Assembly: GCA_026122225.1 (NCBI GenBank)
Contig: JANEZZ010000735.1
Coordinates: 62,001 to 126,000 of the forward strand
Length of the DNA: 64,000 bases
Direction: 5' to 3'
Source: Heloderma charlesbogerti
Lineage: Eukaryota; Chordata; Lepidosauria; Squamata; Helodermatidae
Notes under the pieces: model-generated
The model's input: the letters and a program-made list of their open reading frames with translations, nothing else
Database searches by the model: none
Told to the model about the DNA's origin: nothing
Shown here: in pieces, positions 10,347 to 20,805 of the stretch
How the letters are laid out: each line of letters begins with the position of its first letter
How positions within the stretch are numbered: position 1 is the stretch's first letter
Made by a program: the position numbers and the translations under genes

Positions 10347-11190
10347 TAGGGATGGCGGAGAATTTCTCCCCGAAACTTCGGGGGGCCGAGCGCCAACATG
10401 TTCGGCCCCTCGAACAAGTTTTGGGGAGAAATTCTCCACCCCCCGCCCCCCCCCGGGACGGGACTTACCTTTCCTGAATGTCCCTCCCGGCGGCGGGTCC
10501 GGCCGGCGGTTCGTCGGGTCTTCGTCCAGGGCAGGAGCGGCAGCCAGTCTTTTGACCGGCTGCCGCCGCCGCCATTCCAACAAAAGGAAAAAAAAAAAAA
10601 CACCCCCGTGATAGGCTACGTGACGATTAACATAGCCTATCATGGCTAGATCTGCAAAGTCAGCCGTGATAGGCTACGTAAATCGTCACGTAGCCTATCA
10701 CGGGTGACTTAAAAAAAAAAAAAAAAAGCGCGTACGGCTAATGGCGGCCCCCATAGGGAGCTGCCATTAACGTTCCTTATTTGGTCGCTGTAGTCTACGT
10801 AAAGATTACGTAGACTACAGCAACCAAATAAGGAACGCGAATGGCGGCTCCCTATGGGGGCCGCCATTTGCGTACGCTTTTTTTTTTTTTTAAGTCACCC
10901 GTGATAGGCTACGTGACGATTTACGTAGCCTATCACAGCTGACTTTGCAGATCTAGCCGTGATAGGCTACGTTAATCATCACGTAGCCTATCACGGGGGC
11001 GGTTTTTTTTTTTTAACTTTTAATTTCGCGGCCGGGCGAGGCGAGGCGCCTCCCCCCCGGCCTGAATTTTGGCCGGGCGAGGCGGGAAGCCTCCCCCCCC
11101 CGGCCTGAACTTTGCGGGGAGAGCAGCGAAGCGCCTCCCCCCCACCGCGAAAAGCTGCGAGACCAGGTAAGTGACTTTCGTGCACCCCTA
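10347..11190 (-). mobile_element. Palindromic hAT element 3 with nested hairpins
   Basis: Ends TAGGGATG and CACCCCTA; flanked by exact 8-bp duplication GATCTTCT (10339-10346, 11191-11198). Outer arms match element 1 in opposite orientation. The centre, about 10601-11000, is one long palindrome with axis near 10803. Each arm holds two small hairpins (10608-10643, 10666-10701; 10901-10936, 10959-10994), an A or T run (about 10711-10727, 10878-10891) and a GGCGGC...CGCCAT block. The axis hairpin uses a different stem, CTGTAGTCTACGTAA. No transposase frame. It interrupts the provirus. Confidence 0.85.
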
Positions 11191-11584
11191 GATCTTCTTA
11201 GACTTTGGCACTTTGGCCTCCTCTGGATTACAAAATAGCCACCTCTAAAGGACCAGTAGTGAGCCAAGCACTTGCTGGTGAGGTGAGCATAAGCCTAGCT
11301 CCTGTTCATGAAGAAAGAATTGTCTTGGCATCCATCAGAGGCACATTCTCATGATCTGGCCCACCTGCATCTTGCTGCTGCTTAGCATCTTTTGTGGCCT
11401 GAAAGCAAAGAACTGAAAGTGGTGAACCAGATTCAAATAGATTTAAATGTATCCAGCTGCTAGATCTCCAGCCATGTACCAGTCCATGCCCACAGAAGCA
11501 CACCAATGATCCAAATCCCACTAAATAAGACTAAAATGATTAAACCCTATTACCTAGATCTACCAGAAACAGCTACCTAGCAAG

Positions 11585-11799
11585 GTGTGCAATGTAATAA
11601 GCATAATTGTTGTTTGTATTGTTTTGTTCCATGTGATCATTGCTTTGATTAAATGTTGTATCAAATCCTTACAAAAACTAAACATAAAGCTGAACTGCAC
11701 CAGATGGTCAAGAGAATGCAAAGAGAAAAGTGAAGAGAGAGATAAAGAGATTGAACAACTGCTAACCATACAAGTACAGATGGTGAGCCTGAGGGGGGA
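11585..11799 (+). pseudogene. Probable env transmembrane subunit C-terminus
   Basis: A 78-codon open frame begins with a hydrophobic run (ISIIVVCIVLFHVIIALI) followed by Cys-Cys and a basic/charged tail, ending shortly after a polypurine tract. A membrane anchor plus short cytoplasmic tail immediately before a polypurine tract and LTR is the standard position of a retroviral env 3' end. The rest of env between 10170 and 11585 is unreadable or replaced by the hAT element. Identity is inferred from position and hydropathy. Confidence 0.5.
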
Positions 11800-11800
11800 T
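11791..11800 (+). promoter_or_regulatory. Polypurine tract of the provirus
   Basis: GAGGGGGGAT sits immediately before TGTGAAGG, the apparent LTR start. Polypurine tracts prime plus-strand DNA synthesis in retroviruses. Confidence 0.6.
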
Positions 11801-12415
11801 TGTGAAGGTAGGCCTGACTAGGCCTCTTGAGTAGTTTGGTTCAAGCAACTAACCAAGGTGCCTAATGGGATTGAGAGGGGGGGTGTGTGCGTGTCTGACC
11901 ATGCAAAGGTAATTGTAACTTGCTCATAAGCAGGAAATTCCTATCCACCAAAGTAACTCATCCCTAAAGATAAGAAGACTAATAATGCAACTGTACTGAT
12001 AAGACATTCTGGAGGTGACAGACTCGATCTTGGGGGAGCTGGGGGTGGTGACGGCCGACAGGAAGCTCTGGCGTGGGCTGGTCCATGAAGTCACGAAGAG
12101 TCGGAAGCGACTGAACAAATGAACAACAACAAACAACTGATAAGACTGTTACTGAGTATTAATTGGTTTCTGAGCATGCGTAGTGTATTTTCTTTGTTCT
12201 CCAACTTTCAGTCTGAATAAACGCGTCCTGTTTCTTTTATTTGGGAGAGACACAGTTTTGTCTGTCTCTCCCACGACCATGGTGTGCTTTAATAAATTTA
12301 TAACTGTTCAACCTAAACTGCCGTTGAAGCAAGTCTCTCTGTGCTGAAATAATTGGAGAGAGAAACACAATAGTGATGCAGTGTGTACCTATTAGAACGC
12401 TTACAGGACCCTGGA
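11801..12415 (+). repeat. 3' LTR of the provirus
   Basis: Starts TGTGAAGG directly after the polypurine tract and plausibly ends CTTACA at 12415. Removing the 130-bp BovB tail and one target copy leaves about 474 bp, a usual gammaretroviral LTR length. It contains AATAAA signals near 12218 and 12287 and a short inverted repeat (GGGAGAGACA/TGTCTCTCCC) at about 12243-12273. The right edge is uncertain because no second LTR is in the window. Confidence 0.55.
12006..12135 (+). mobile_element. Short 5'-truncated BovB-type tail insertion in LTR
   Basis: Flanked by an 11-bp duplication ACTGATAAGAC (11995-12005, 12136-12146). Its 3' half has the BovB signature TCACGAAGAGTCGGAAGCG then GACTGAAC and an AAC-rich tail. 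The first half differs from the BovB copies, so a divergent RTE subfamily or a SINE using the BovB tail is possible. Confidence 0.75.
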
Positions 12416-14059
12416 TTGGGACTCAGGATCAAGCTACACAATGCATTAAATATACGTAATGTGGGGACTAAATAAAGAAAAAAAGCATCCATTTGTGCCA
12501 GCTGGGGGCTCCCCCCTTTTTAGCTCCCACTCGGGGGTGGATTTTGGAAAACAAGCAGCAGGGGGAGGTTTACAACTCCTACAAGGTAGTCCCAATACAG
12601 ATTTGGAAACTTCATGCTTACTTGTGGGTAAAAAACAGAGAGGGTGAGCTGCATGCAACATTTAACATATTGTGTACTTTGACTCTGAGTCTGGGGCAAA
12701 CCAGAATAGTTATATTTCATATTTACTGGTGAAAATTGAGACTAGCTCCCAGCTCTGGATTTCCACAGCACCCATGATCATTTGCTGAACATGGCTCCTT
12801 TTCTTTCTCTGTTAGGTTTATAAAAACTCAAACACTGATGTGCTCACACTTCACACTGATATTACTGAGTCCACTAAGTGACTGCACAAGTTAACGAAAA
12901 TGGCTTCTAAGCTGCTATAGCTAAAAGGGTGAACAACCTCTGTGCTGAAAGGCCCTTTGGTCACACAAGTCCACCCAGGTTTTTGTTCATTTTCAGTGAA
13001 ATGACAGATTCAAAACATAACGTTTGTCTGGTTTTACTCATCAAGACTTTTAAAAAAATAAAAGAAATGGGTTATTATCATTAGACAAAATGGCAACTGC
13101 AAAGCTAGAAAGCATTAATCATAAATTAGTCAATTAAGTATAACCTTTGCTACACTGGTGGTTCAATAATGTTCTGGGAGATATTTAGGAAGTTAGGCCC
13201 TATATGTGCTCTTTCAGGGTCCATTATCTGGAAATAAATTACTCATTCAGATTACAATATGCTAGTCTCTCAGCAAATGTACAGAGGGCAACCTTTTTCT
13301 TTTTTTTTTAGTAGGTCCCACACGTAGCTTTTCATTCTAACTGAACCACTCTAATTGTTTCTCAATCTCAGAAGGCAAAAGGTTTCTTTTAAACAAGGGG
13401 TCTTTGGATTTAATTATTTTGCTGCAATCAGGGAACAGTGGGGGAATGTTTTCTTGGATGATATGTTGACACATGAGTAGGTTTTAAAAGGTGTGACAAA
13501 ATCATCAAAGCAGAAAAACGGGAGGAGACCCCAGAAGGAACGGCAGGATCAGTCAGTCACATTATTTTTGTTTGTTGCGTGTGTGTGCCGGGGGGAGGGG
13601 GTGTCTGGAGTGAAAAGTAACGCGGCTGCATCATGGAAAACCACAGCTTTTGTTGTCAAACAGCATATTAAAAGTGATGTCACGGCCTCTGAACAACATA
13701 CACTTCCAGGTGTGAATGTGTGGTGCGACTGGCAAGATTTTCTCCCTTCAGATTTCTAAAGAAAAAAAAAGGAAGGGGAGTGAGAAGGCAAAGAGAAGAG
13801 CATGTGACCTTTGAAAGGCATGATTAACTCCTAACACAAGAGAATCTCCTGCTGCCTGGTTTTGCTTGCCCAGGACCAAACTTTGGTACTTCTCAGGATG
13901 TAGGGCTTTCAGCTGAAGCTTTGTCTGCAGCTATTTCTTTTCAGCAATGTTGAATCAACAACTTAATGCCCTGAGGGCACAGGAAGCAACTAGAAAAAGG
14001 AAAGAAACAGCTACAATCACCCAGCTGCTTTCCTTCAAAATCAAGTTTGGACAGAGCCG
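12416..14059. other. Unannotated sequence
   Basis: No convincing coding, splice-bounded or repeat structure was recognised. Frames at 12446-12732 and 13493-13759 lack known motifs and look like chance open frames. Confidence 0.4.
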
Positions 14060-14067
14060 GCATTCGT

Positions 14068-14233
14068 CAGTAGAGGCTGGTGGGTCCGATGTCAGTGGGT
14101 GGGGAATCTGCTCCAGGTTTCAGTCAGGACCAGTCAGAACTCTAAAGGAGTTCTCCAAGGTGCGAAGCACTCTTGCTTGCATGCGCACGCGCACGCGCAC
14201 ACACACTGACATCGGACTCACCAGCCTCCACTG
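14068..14233. mobile_element. Fold-back hAT MITE (CAGTGGAGGCTGGTG family)
   Basis: Ends CAGTAGAGGCTGGTG and CACCAGCCTCCACTG are inverted repeats that extend inward through a TGTCAGTGGG/CACTGACATCGG block. Flanks GCATTCGT (14060-14067) and GCATCTGT (14234-14241) match at 6 of 8 bases. A CG/CA-rich microsatellite has grown in the centre (about 14178-14205). Same family as 20806-20978. Confidence 0.75.
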
Positions 14234-14241
14234 GCATCTGT

Positions 14242-15203
14242 ACATATTGGGGCGGGGGGGGAAGTTGTTTCTCAAATTCACTTATAGCAAATAAGAACCT
14301 GAGGCAGGAGCGTGCCTATGCCTCATCATTACAGGCATTTCTACACCATTTAAAATGGAGCTTTCTGCTTCCGTTTTAAATGCCCGATCACAACACTCCC
14401 TTTTTCACCCACTTCCCTTCCCCCCTCCTTCTCCCCGTATCTGAGTCTTCCATTATCTTTCATTGATCTCTCTCCTCTTTTTGCTGCTTTCCCTCTTTTC
14501 ATGGAGGAAACTGAAGCAGAGCACAACGGGGTAATTTGATAGTGCATTATCTGCGATCTATTTAAAAACGGAACAAAGGACGTTTAGTGCAGGAGGGTCA
14601 TGGCAGCATCCTGTAAAGAGCCCGCCAACTTCCGTGAAGGAGCCATCTCAATCGCAGGATAAAAGGCTGGCGTGAAGGAGCCCTATGTCACCCACTCTAA
14701 CAGATACGTTTGGCCGTCACATTAACTTGTCCAAGAAGATCTAATGGGAGTGTCGTCTGTTTCCCACCATGTCCAAATGCAATGTTCTTTCTACTGCATC
14801 ACACCAATGACCAGCACCACGACATGATATAGTCCCCATGAGACCCAATGTGTAACACGAGTACTTTTTTATCATTTGTGTCCTGAATTATTTCACATAT
14901 TAGATTCCATTATATTATACATAATCCATCAGCCAATGTTGCATGGGAAGCCTGCTATATGCTTGCTTTTTAAAAAAGAAATAGATCTGCTTGATATATT
15001 TATGCAATTGAATGTAACCATAATTCTTAAACCATTGCTTTCTAAATGCGTCGCAGCTGCTCCTATGGCTGATTACGCTATGTTATTTGATTATTCAATT
15101 ATTCAAAAGGGGTATCCTATTAGCTGTAGGGAGCTATGAAATGATCTCTGGTTAATGGTTTTAATCTGTTGTAGTATCTGCTCTGACTACCATTAAGTCA
15201 TTT
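14242..15203. other. Unannotated sequence
   Basis: Nothing firm was seen. A stretch at about 14315-14700 (CATTTAAAATGGAG..., AACTTCCGTGAAGGAG...) resembles MITE-like sequence also faintly visible near 63600-63660, but termini were not resolved. Confidence 0.35.
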
Positions 15204-15680
15204 TTGCAGTGCAGTTGCATCCACAAGGTATGTTATCTTCCCCAACAAGACTACTTACAAAGACAGACAGACAGACAGACTGATCATAGTATAAGCTCCC
15301 TGGATGGCTCACAAGAGAATCAACTTACTCCACCCACTGTCACTCACTCAACTCCACCCACCATTCCATCACATGCTTCTGGTCTCAATCATTCTTCCAC
15401 TCATCCTTGCTACTCCCCAACCCTCCAAGGAGGCCTGCCTGGTGCCAGCATCATTACCCTTCCGGTAGTTAGAAGAGGGACAGAAAGGGAAAGAAAAATA
15501 CTCTGGGTGAATGACTGGCTACAAAGGTGGTGCCGGCATGAGAGATTTGGATTCTGGGACCATGGGCTATACTTCCTGGAAGATGGACTGTTGGCAAAGG
15601 ATGGGTTGCACCTCACAAAGGCTGGGAAGAATGTGTTTGGCCACAGCATGAAGAACTTCATCAGGAGGGCTTTAAATTGA
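15204..15680 (+). pseudogene. CR1 ORF1 C-terminal esterase-like region
   Basis: The frame ends ...LEDGLLAKDGLHLTKAGKNV...NFIRRALN. The DGLHLTxxGK block is the Asp-His end of the SGNH esterase-like domain found in CR1 ORF1 proteins, which act with ORF2 in the retrotransposition particle. The upstream part is Ser/Pro/Thr-rich and not informative. ORF2 begins about 120 bp downstream, as in CR1. Confidence 0.65.
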
Positions 15681-15799
15681 ATCCTACAGGGGAGAGAGAC
15701 ATAAAGTTGGGGGTAACAATGGATGAAGGCTCATGCACCACAGCGGAGAGAACAGCTCTAATGGCGCCCAATAATAGTCTTCAGAAACATGTAAGAAGA

Positions 15800-16265
15800 A
15801 AGCCAGACTATAAAGCACATGGACTTCAATGTCTATACACTAATGCCCAGAGTATGGGAAACAAACAGAACGAACTTGAACTCTTAATACAAGAGGGAAA
15901 TTATGACCTGATAGGTGTAACTGAAACTGGTGGGATGACTCCCATGACTGGAATACAGCAATTGAAGGATATAACTTGTTCAAACAGAACAGGAGGAACA
16001 GAAAGGGAGGTGGAGTTGCGCTATATGTTAAAAATACATCTCTCTGCACAAAAATACAGGAGGATGGGCTTGGTAGCCCAGTCGAGAGCATCTGGATTAA
16101 AATAAATGGAGCAAAGAATAAAAGGAACCTGGTGGTTGGAGTCTACTACTGGCCACCCAATCAAGAAGAAGACGAGGATGAAACTTTTGAAAAGCAAATT
16201 GCCAAGGTTTCAAGGAAGCATGATTTTGTTGGGAGACAAATTCTGCAAAACATGGCCCTTCCAAG
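15800..16265 (+). pseudogene. CR1 ORF2 endonuclease remnant
   Basis: Two frames give CLYTNAQSMGNKQNELELL, DLIGVTETGG and RKGGGVALYVKN, then ESIWIKI and VVGVYYWPPNQ, the ordered motifs of the CR1 endonuclease. A frameshift occurs near 15990. The catalytic C-terminal third around 16210-16380 is shortened and out of frame, so the domain is dead. Confidence 0.8.
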
Positions 16266-16779
16266 AGATTTCTGACTTGTGTTGCTGATAATTTTCTCCT
16301 ACACCAACAGAGATGACTTAGTGGATAAAGTAGCAGTTACAGGAACCCTTGGGGAAAGTGACCTTGTTATATGTACTTGAGTTCTTGGTTCTAACGGAAG
16401 CAAAAGCCAAGTGTAGCCAAACGCGTACCCTGGATGTTAGGAAAGCTGATTTTAATAAACTCAGAACAATGATAAGTAAGGTCGCATGGCAAGCAGCAAC
16501 ACTAACGAGAAAAGGAGTCCAAGATGGGTGGGAGTTTTAAAAAAAGGAAATTCTCAAGGCACAATTACAAACAATTCCAACAAGAAAAAAAGGAGGAAGA
16601 CAACAGAAGAAGCCAATGTGGCTTCACAAAAAGCTTAGAGATGACCTGAAAACAAAAAAGGACACATATAGGAAGTAGAAGGAAGGCCAAGCAACAAAGG
16701 AAGAGTACAGGCAGGCAGCACAGAATTGCAGGGATGGCGTCAAGAAGGCTAAAGCTGAGAACAAGCTGAGGTTAGCGAG

Positions 16780-17866
16780 GGATGCTAAAAGCAACAAAAA
16801 GGCTTTCTTCAGCTACGTGCATAGTAAAAGACAGAGGAAAGAAATGGTGGTTCAGCTATTAAATAAGGATGGCAAAATGGTAACAGATGACAAGGAAAAG
16901 GCAGAAGTGCTCAATTCCTACTTTGGCTCAGTCTTCTCCCAAAAGAGGGTCTATGACACACACACACCCTGGCAAAGACAAAGTACAGGCTGAAGGAGCA
17001 GGATTGCAGCTTGAGATCGATAGGCATATGGTCAAGGAATACCTAATTACTTTGAATGAGTTCAGATCTCCAGGGCCAGATGAACTGCACCCTAGAGTAA
17101 TAAAGGAACTGGCAGAAGAACTCTCAGAACCACTGTCTATTATCTTTGAGCAATCATGGAGGACGGGTGAAGTGCCAGATGACTGGTTGAAGGCTAATGT
17201 TGTCCCTATCTTCAAGAAGGGTAAAAAGAAGGAACCTGGGAACTACAGACCAGTCAGTCTGACATCAATCTCTGGGAAAATTCTGGAGCAGGTTATAAAG
17301 CAATCCATCTGTAAGCACCTTGAAAACAACGCAGTGATTACTCGAAGCCAACATGGATTTGTCAAGAACAAATCCTGCCAGACGAATCTGATCTCATTTT
17401 TGGATCAAGTAACCTCCCTTGTGGACTGTGGGAATGCTGTGGACATAATATACCTCAACTTCAGCAAAGCTTTCAACAAAGTGCCTCATGATATCCTGAT
17501 GAGCAAACTAGCTCAAAGTGGGCTAGATGAAACAATGATGCAGTGGATCAACAGTTGGCTACAGAATCAGACTCAAAGGTGCTTATCAATGGGATCTTCT
17601 CAAACTGGAGGTAATGGGTGGGGTACCGCAGGGCTCAGTCCTAGGCCCAGTGCTCTTCAAGATTTTTATTAATGACTTGGAGAAGGAGGTGCAGGGAATG
17701 CTGATCAAATTTGCAGATGACACAAAATTGGGTAGGATAGCTAATACCCTGGAAGACAGAAACAAAATTCAAAGTGATCTTGATAGACTGGAGCGCTGGG
17801 CAGAAAATAACAGAATGAAATTTAATAGGGATAAATGCCAGGTTCTGCACCTAGGAAAAAGTTCCC
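16780..17866 (+). pseudogene. CR1 ORF2 reverse transcriptase remnant
   Basis: The 16887-17672 frame carries VIKELAEELSEPLSIIF, NYRPVSLTSISGKILEQ, SQHGFVKNKSCQTNL and DIIYLNFSKAFNKVPHDIL (motif A, with the usual Asp replaced by Asn at one position). 17614-17866 carries GVPQGSVLGPVLF (motif B) and IKFADDTKL (FADD, motif C intact). A frameshift near 17620 separates the two. Confidence 0.85.
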
Positions 17867-18258
17867 CAGCAACTGGTGTATATAGGCATACTGCCTCTGA
17901 TACTGGAGGTAGCACATAGCCATCAGGACTAGTAGCCATTGATATGGCTCTAGATGTATTGGGCTGCAATTCCCATTATTTCCAGCCAGCATGGCCATCT
18001 GGAGAGCAGCTGGTTGGGGAAGGTTGGCATGTGTATGTTGAGGATGTTCTTCATAAGCATGGGAACTAGAAAATTGTCATTTTGTCCCAAAGCAAGCTCA
18101 GATTCCGATTAATTCCACGTCTACGTCTCCCAGACTCACAGTTTATGTTCCATAGCTGTGCAACTTCTATACTTATATTTACATATTGTAGGCTGAACTT
18201 GTGGCTGGTAGCTATGAGCCTTGATGGTAGACAGAAATAGGGAAAGATACTCTTAGAA
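17867..18258. repeat. Composite of other repeats between CR1 pieces
   Basis: 17886-17940 matches part of the repeat at about 56995-57045 (GACTAGTAGCCATTG block). 17965-18030 resembles half of the fold-back element whose arms read ...CTGCAA.TCCCA...CAGCATGGCC. The rest was not recognised. Confidence 0.5.
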
Positions 18259-19118
18259 CCGGGTGGGATAGCCAATACCCTGGAAGACAGAAACAAAATT
18301 CAAAGTGATCTTGATAGGCTGGAGTGCTGGGCAGAAAACAATAGAATGAATTTTAATAGGGATAAATGCCAGGTCCTGCACCTAGGAAAAAGAAACCAAA
18401 TGTACAGTTACAAGATGGGGGATACTTGGCTCAACAATACAAGTGAGAAGGATCTTGGAATTGTGGTAGATCACAAGCTGAATATGAGCCAGCGTGCTGC
18501 TGTGGCTGCAAAAAAGGCAAATGCTATTTTGGGCTGCATTCATAGAAGCATCGCTTCCAAATCCCAGGAAGTACTAGTTCCCCTCTACTCAGCACTGGTT
18601 AGGCCTCATCTGGAGTACCGTGTCCAGGGCTGGGCACCGCACTTTAAGAAGGATGCAGACAAGCTGGAGAGGGTTCAGAGGAGGGCAACAATGATGATCA
18701 GGGGACTGGAAACAAATCCCTATGAAGAGAGACTGAAAGAACTGGGCGCGTTTAGCCTTGAGAAGACTGAGGGGAGATATGATAGAGATCTTCAAGTACT
18801 TGAAAGGTTGTCACAAAGAGGAAGGCCAGGATCTCTTCTCGATCATCCCAGAGTGCAGGACATGGAATAATGGGCTCAAGTTACAGGAAGCCAGATTCCG
18901 GCTGAACATCAGGAAAAAAGTCCTGACTGTTAGAGCAATACGACAATGGAACCAATTACCTAGGGAGGTGGTGGGCTCTCCCACACTGGAAGCATTGAAG
19001 ATGAAGCTGGATAGCCATCTGTCGGGGATGCTCTGACTTGGATTCCTGCATTGAGCAGGGGGTTGGACTCGATGGTCTTGGAGGCCCCTTCCAACCCTAC
19101 AATTCTATGATTCTATGG
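18259..19118 (+). mobile_element. CR1 LINE 3' part, copy 2, with 3' end
   Basis: Starts at the same CR1 position as 17731 and continues through the C-terminal region (KDLGIVVDHKLNMSQ, VLVPLYSALVRPHLEY, frame 18346-18870; 18758-19036 in a second frame) to the CR1 3' end: GATGGTCTTGGAGGCCCCTT and two ATTCTATG octamers at 19102-19117, the diagnostic CR1 tail. A single frameshift lies near 18780. The 136-bp overlap with copy 1 differs at roughly 5% by eye. Confidence 0.85.
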
Positions 19119-19770
19119 CTGGCACAGAGGCTGGGACTGTGTTGGATTCTTTTTGTAATGTCATAATTTTCATTCCTGTTTATTTTTGTTCTTAGAACAA
19201 AATATAGTAACTGTTTCACTGCTACATACATACCTGATGAAATGAACATTTCATATTATTCCAACTTTTCATATGATGTCTGAACAGAAAACTGGAACAA
19301 AATGATGTTTGTTTTATAATAAAAAAAGAAAAAATAAAGATAATTGCAATTACAAAATGGAGCTTTTACCATTTCTGTGCCATTTGCCAAACTCTGCAGA
19401 ATGCTCACCTAGCTTTAGCAATAAGTAAAGGATGCATGGGGTTTGTAGTAAGATGCGCAGTTAAAGACTGCCATAGAACTAAGCATAGTTTCACAGTTCA
19501 TATTTAAGAATTATATTGTGAGATTGGGAACAGTTTGGATAGAAGTGAGTTAATGCAGTCAGAAGCACTCCTGGAGACCCCTTCCAATCCCCTGGCAAAG
19601 GAGCCAAGTGCCCCTCTTGTAAGGGATATTACAGTTTATGTGTTTCCATAGGCACTAACTGTCAGATGATCTTCCTTAAGTCTTCTGAATGGGGCACACA
19701 CAGAACTACCACCAGCAGCAGCTAAAGAGAATGTAAACTAGGTATCTGAGAAAATCAGAGAACAAACCAT
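19119..19770. other. Unannotated sequence
   Basis: No gene or recognised repeat was seen. Confidence 0.4.
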
Positions 19771-19775
19771 CCTAA

Positions 19776-19905
19776 CTCAACCTGGTGCCCTCCAGATAAT
19801 TTGGACGACAAGTCCCAAGATTCCTGACATTGGCTTTGTTGGCTGAGGCTGATGGGAGTTGAAATCCAAAATATCTGGAGGGCACCAATTTGAGGAAGGT
19901 TGGAA
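19776..19905. mobile_element. Fold-back MITE (CTCCAGAT...ATCTGGAG family)
   Basis: Inverted arms AACCTGGTGCCCTCCAGAT and ATCTGGAGGGCACCAATTT surround the usual GACGACAAGTCCCAAG...GGGAGTTGAAATCC centre. It belongs to the same broad family as 44411-44545, 51105-51238, 52432-52554 and 55448-55583. Target duplication not resolved. Confidence 0.6.
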
Positions 19906-19950
19906 TAGACAGTAACTTTCAAGTGAGACTGAGACAAAGACACACACTGA

Positions 19951-20166
19951 GGGTGCTTCCAGACTTTATTTTATTGTGCAAGCGCCCTGCCCCATTCATG
20001 GATGTTTACAGGGGATCCAGACAACATCATCTTCCATTTCAAGCCCTCCCGTGTTTTTCTACCACTTTTTTCTTGTCACAGAAAATCTCTTAAGAAGAAA
20101 AAGATGGAATAGCTGCACAATGCACTTTGATTGGTAGTGCTAAGAGTGCTCTATCTGGAAGCACCC
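19951..20166. mobile_element. MITE with GGGTGCTTCCAGA terminal inverted repeats
   Basis: Starts GGGTGCTTCCAGA and ends TCTGGAAGCACCC (13-bp perfect inverted repeat). A relative begins at 60806 and shares the internal TAGCTGCACRRTGC block. No coding frame; target duplication not clear. Confidence 0.65.
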
Positions 20167-20431
20167 AGAAAGAGCTGGGTTTGGGCTTTGTAAGCTAACA
20201 GCATTTGGGGGTGCGCGGATTGTCTTGTCTGGAAATCTGATGTGGGACAGGGGATTGGGCTGACCGTAGGGAGTGTTTAAACTGTGCCTCTATGTATCCT
20301 CAATCTGTATATCTGTAAATAAACTAAAATATTAGAAAAACACCGTAAGCCTCCTTCCAAAGGAAACCAAACTGCAGTAAGTGCTGCACTTCTGGAAAAT
20401 CTCATCACTACACAGAGAAGTGGAAAGAACA

Positions 20432-20575
20432 TAAGCAAATGGAGTCACTTCCCTGTAAGCAAATGGAGTCACTTCCCTGTAAGCAAATGGAGTCACTTCC
20501 CTGTAAGCAAATGGAGTCACTTCCCTGTAAGCAAATGGAGTCACTTCCCTGTAAGCAAATGGAGTAATTTCTTCT
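20432..20575. repeat. 24-bp minisatellite, about six units
   Basis: Unit TAAGCAAATGGAGTCACTTC plus CCTG, starts at 20432, 20456, 20480, 20504, 20528 and 20552, nearly identical; the last unit decays. Because 24 is a multiple of 3, minus-strand frames read through it as an octapeptide repeat; this is not evidence of a gene. Confidence 0.9.
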
Positions 20576-20805
20576 CTTGGAATGAAATACCCCCCCTCCC
20601 CATACACAGACAGACCTGCTGAAAATGGAATGTACTGATCTTTCCTCTTCTCTCCCACCTCCCCACCCCCCACATACATTTCTGGCTCTCTCTCTCTCTT
20701 TTTCCTGGGAACTATGGTCCCCCTCCCCACCCCCCAAAAAGTGTGTGTGTGGGGGGGGGATTAAAGATGAAGCCCAACTGCCAAATCCTAGGCATGTCTA
20801 CCCAG

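Larger units (their letters stand above)
6480..12415 (+). mobile_element. Gammaretrovirus-like endogenous provirus, 3' part, heavily interrupted
   Basis: Ordered remnants on the plus strand are an integrase fragment (6480-6814), its C-terminal continuation (9894-10170), an env transmembrane tail (11585-11799), a polypurine tract (11791-11800) and a 3' LTR (11801-12415). Three later insertions break it: BovB 6815-9881, hAT 10347-11190 and a short BovB tail 12006-12135, each with target duplications in proviral sequence. No gag, protease, RT or 5' LTR was found in the window, and the left boundary with the LINE at 6195 is unclear. It carries many stops and cannot encode functional proteins. Confidence 0.65.
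15204..17866 (+). mobile_element. CR1 LINE, degenerate, copy 1
   Basis: Plus-strand CR1 with ORF1 C-terminus (15204-15680), endonuclease (about 15800-16260) and RT (about 16780-17866). The start of the element is not defined. It stops at 17866 in the middle of the RT/C-terminal region and is followed by 392 bp of other repeats before CR1 sequence starts again, overlapping by about 136 bp, at 18259. Confidence 0.8.

Noticed and set aside
10143..10643. 166-codon minus-strand frame
   Set aside because: It spans the hAT arm and proviral remnant; no motif and it crosses an insertion boundary.
12446..12732. Open frames on both strands near 12.5 kb
   Set aside because: No known domain, no splice context, overlapping frames on both strands.
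14350..14547. 65-codon minus-strand basic frame
   Set aside because: Low complexity pyrimidine-rich DNA; no supporting signal.
20432..20575. Possible CRISPR-like array
   Set aside because: Units are directly contiguous without spacers; it is a minisatellite in eukaryotic DNA.
20332..20737. 132- and 109-codon minus-strand frames
   Set aside because: Products of the 24-bp minisatellite and adjacent simple repeats.
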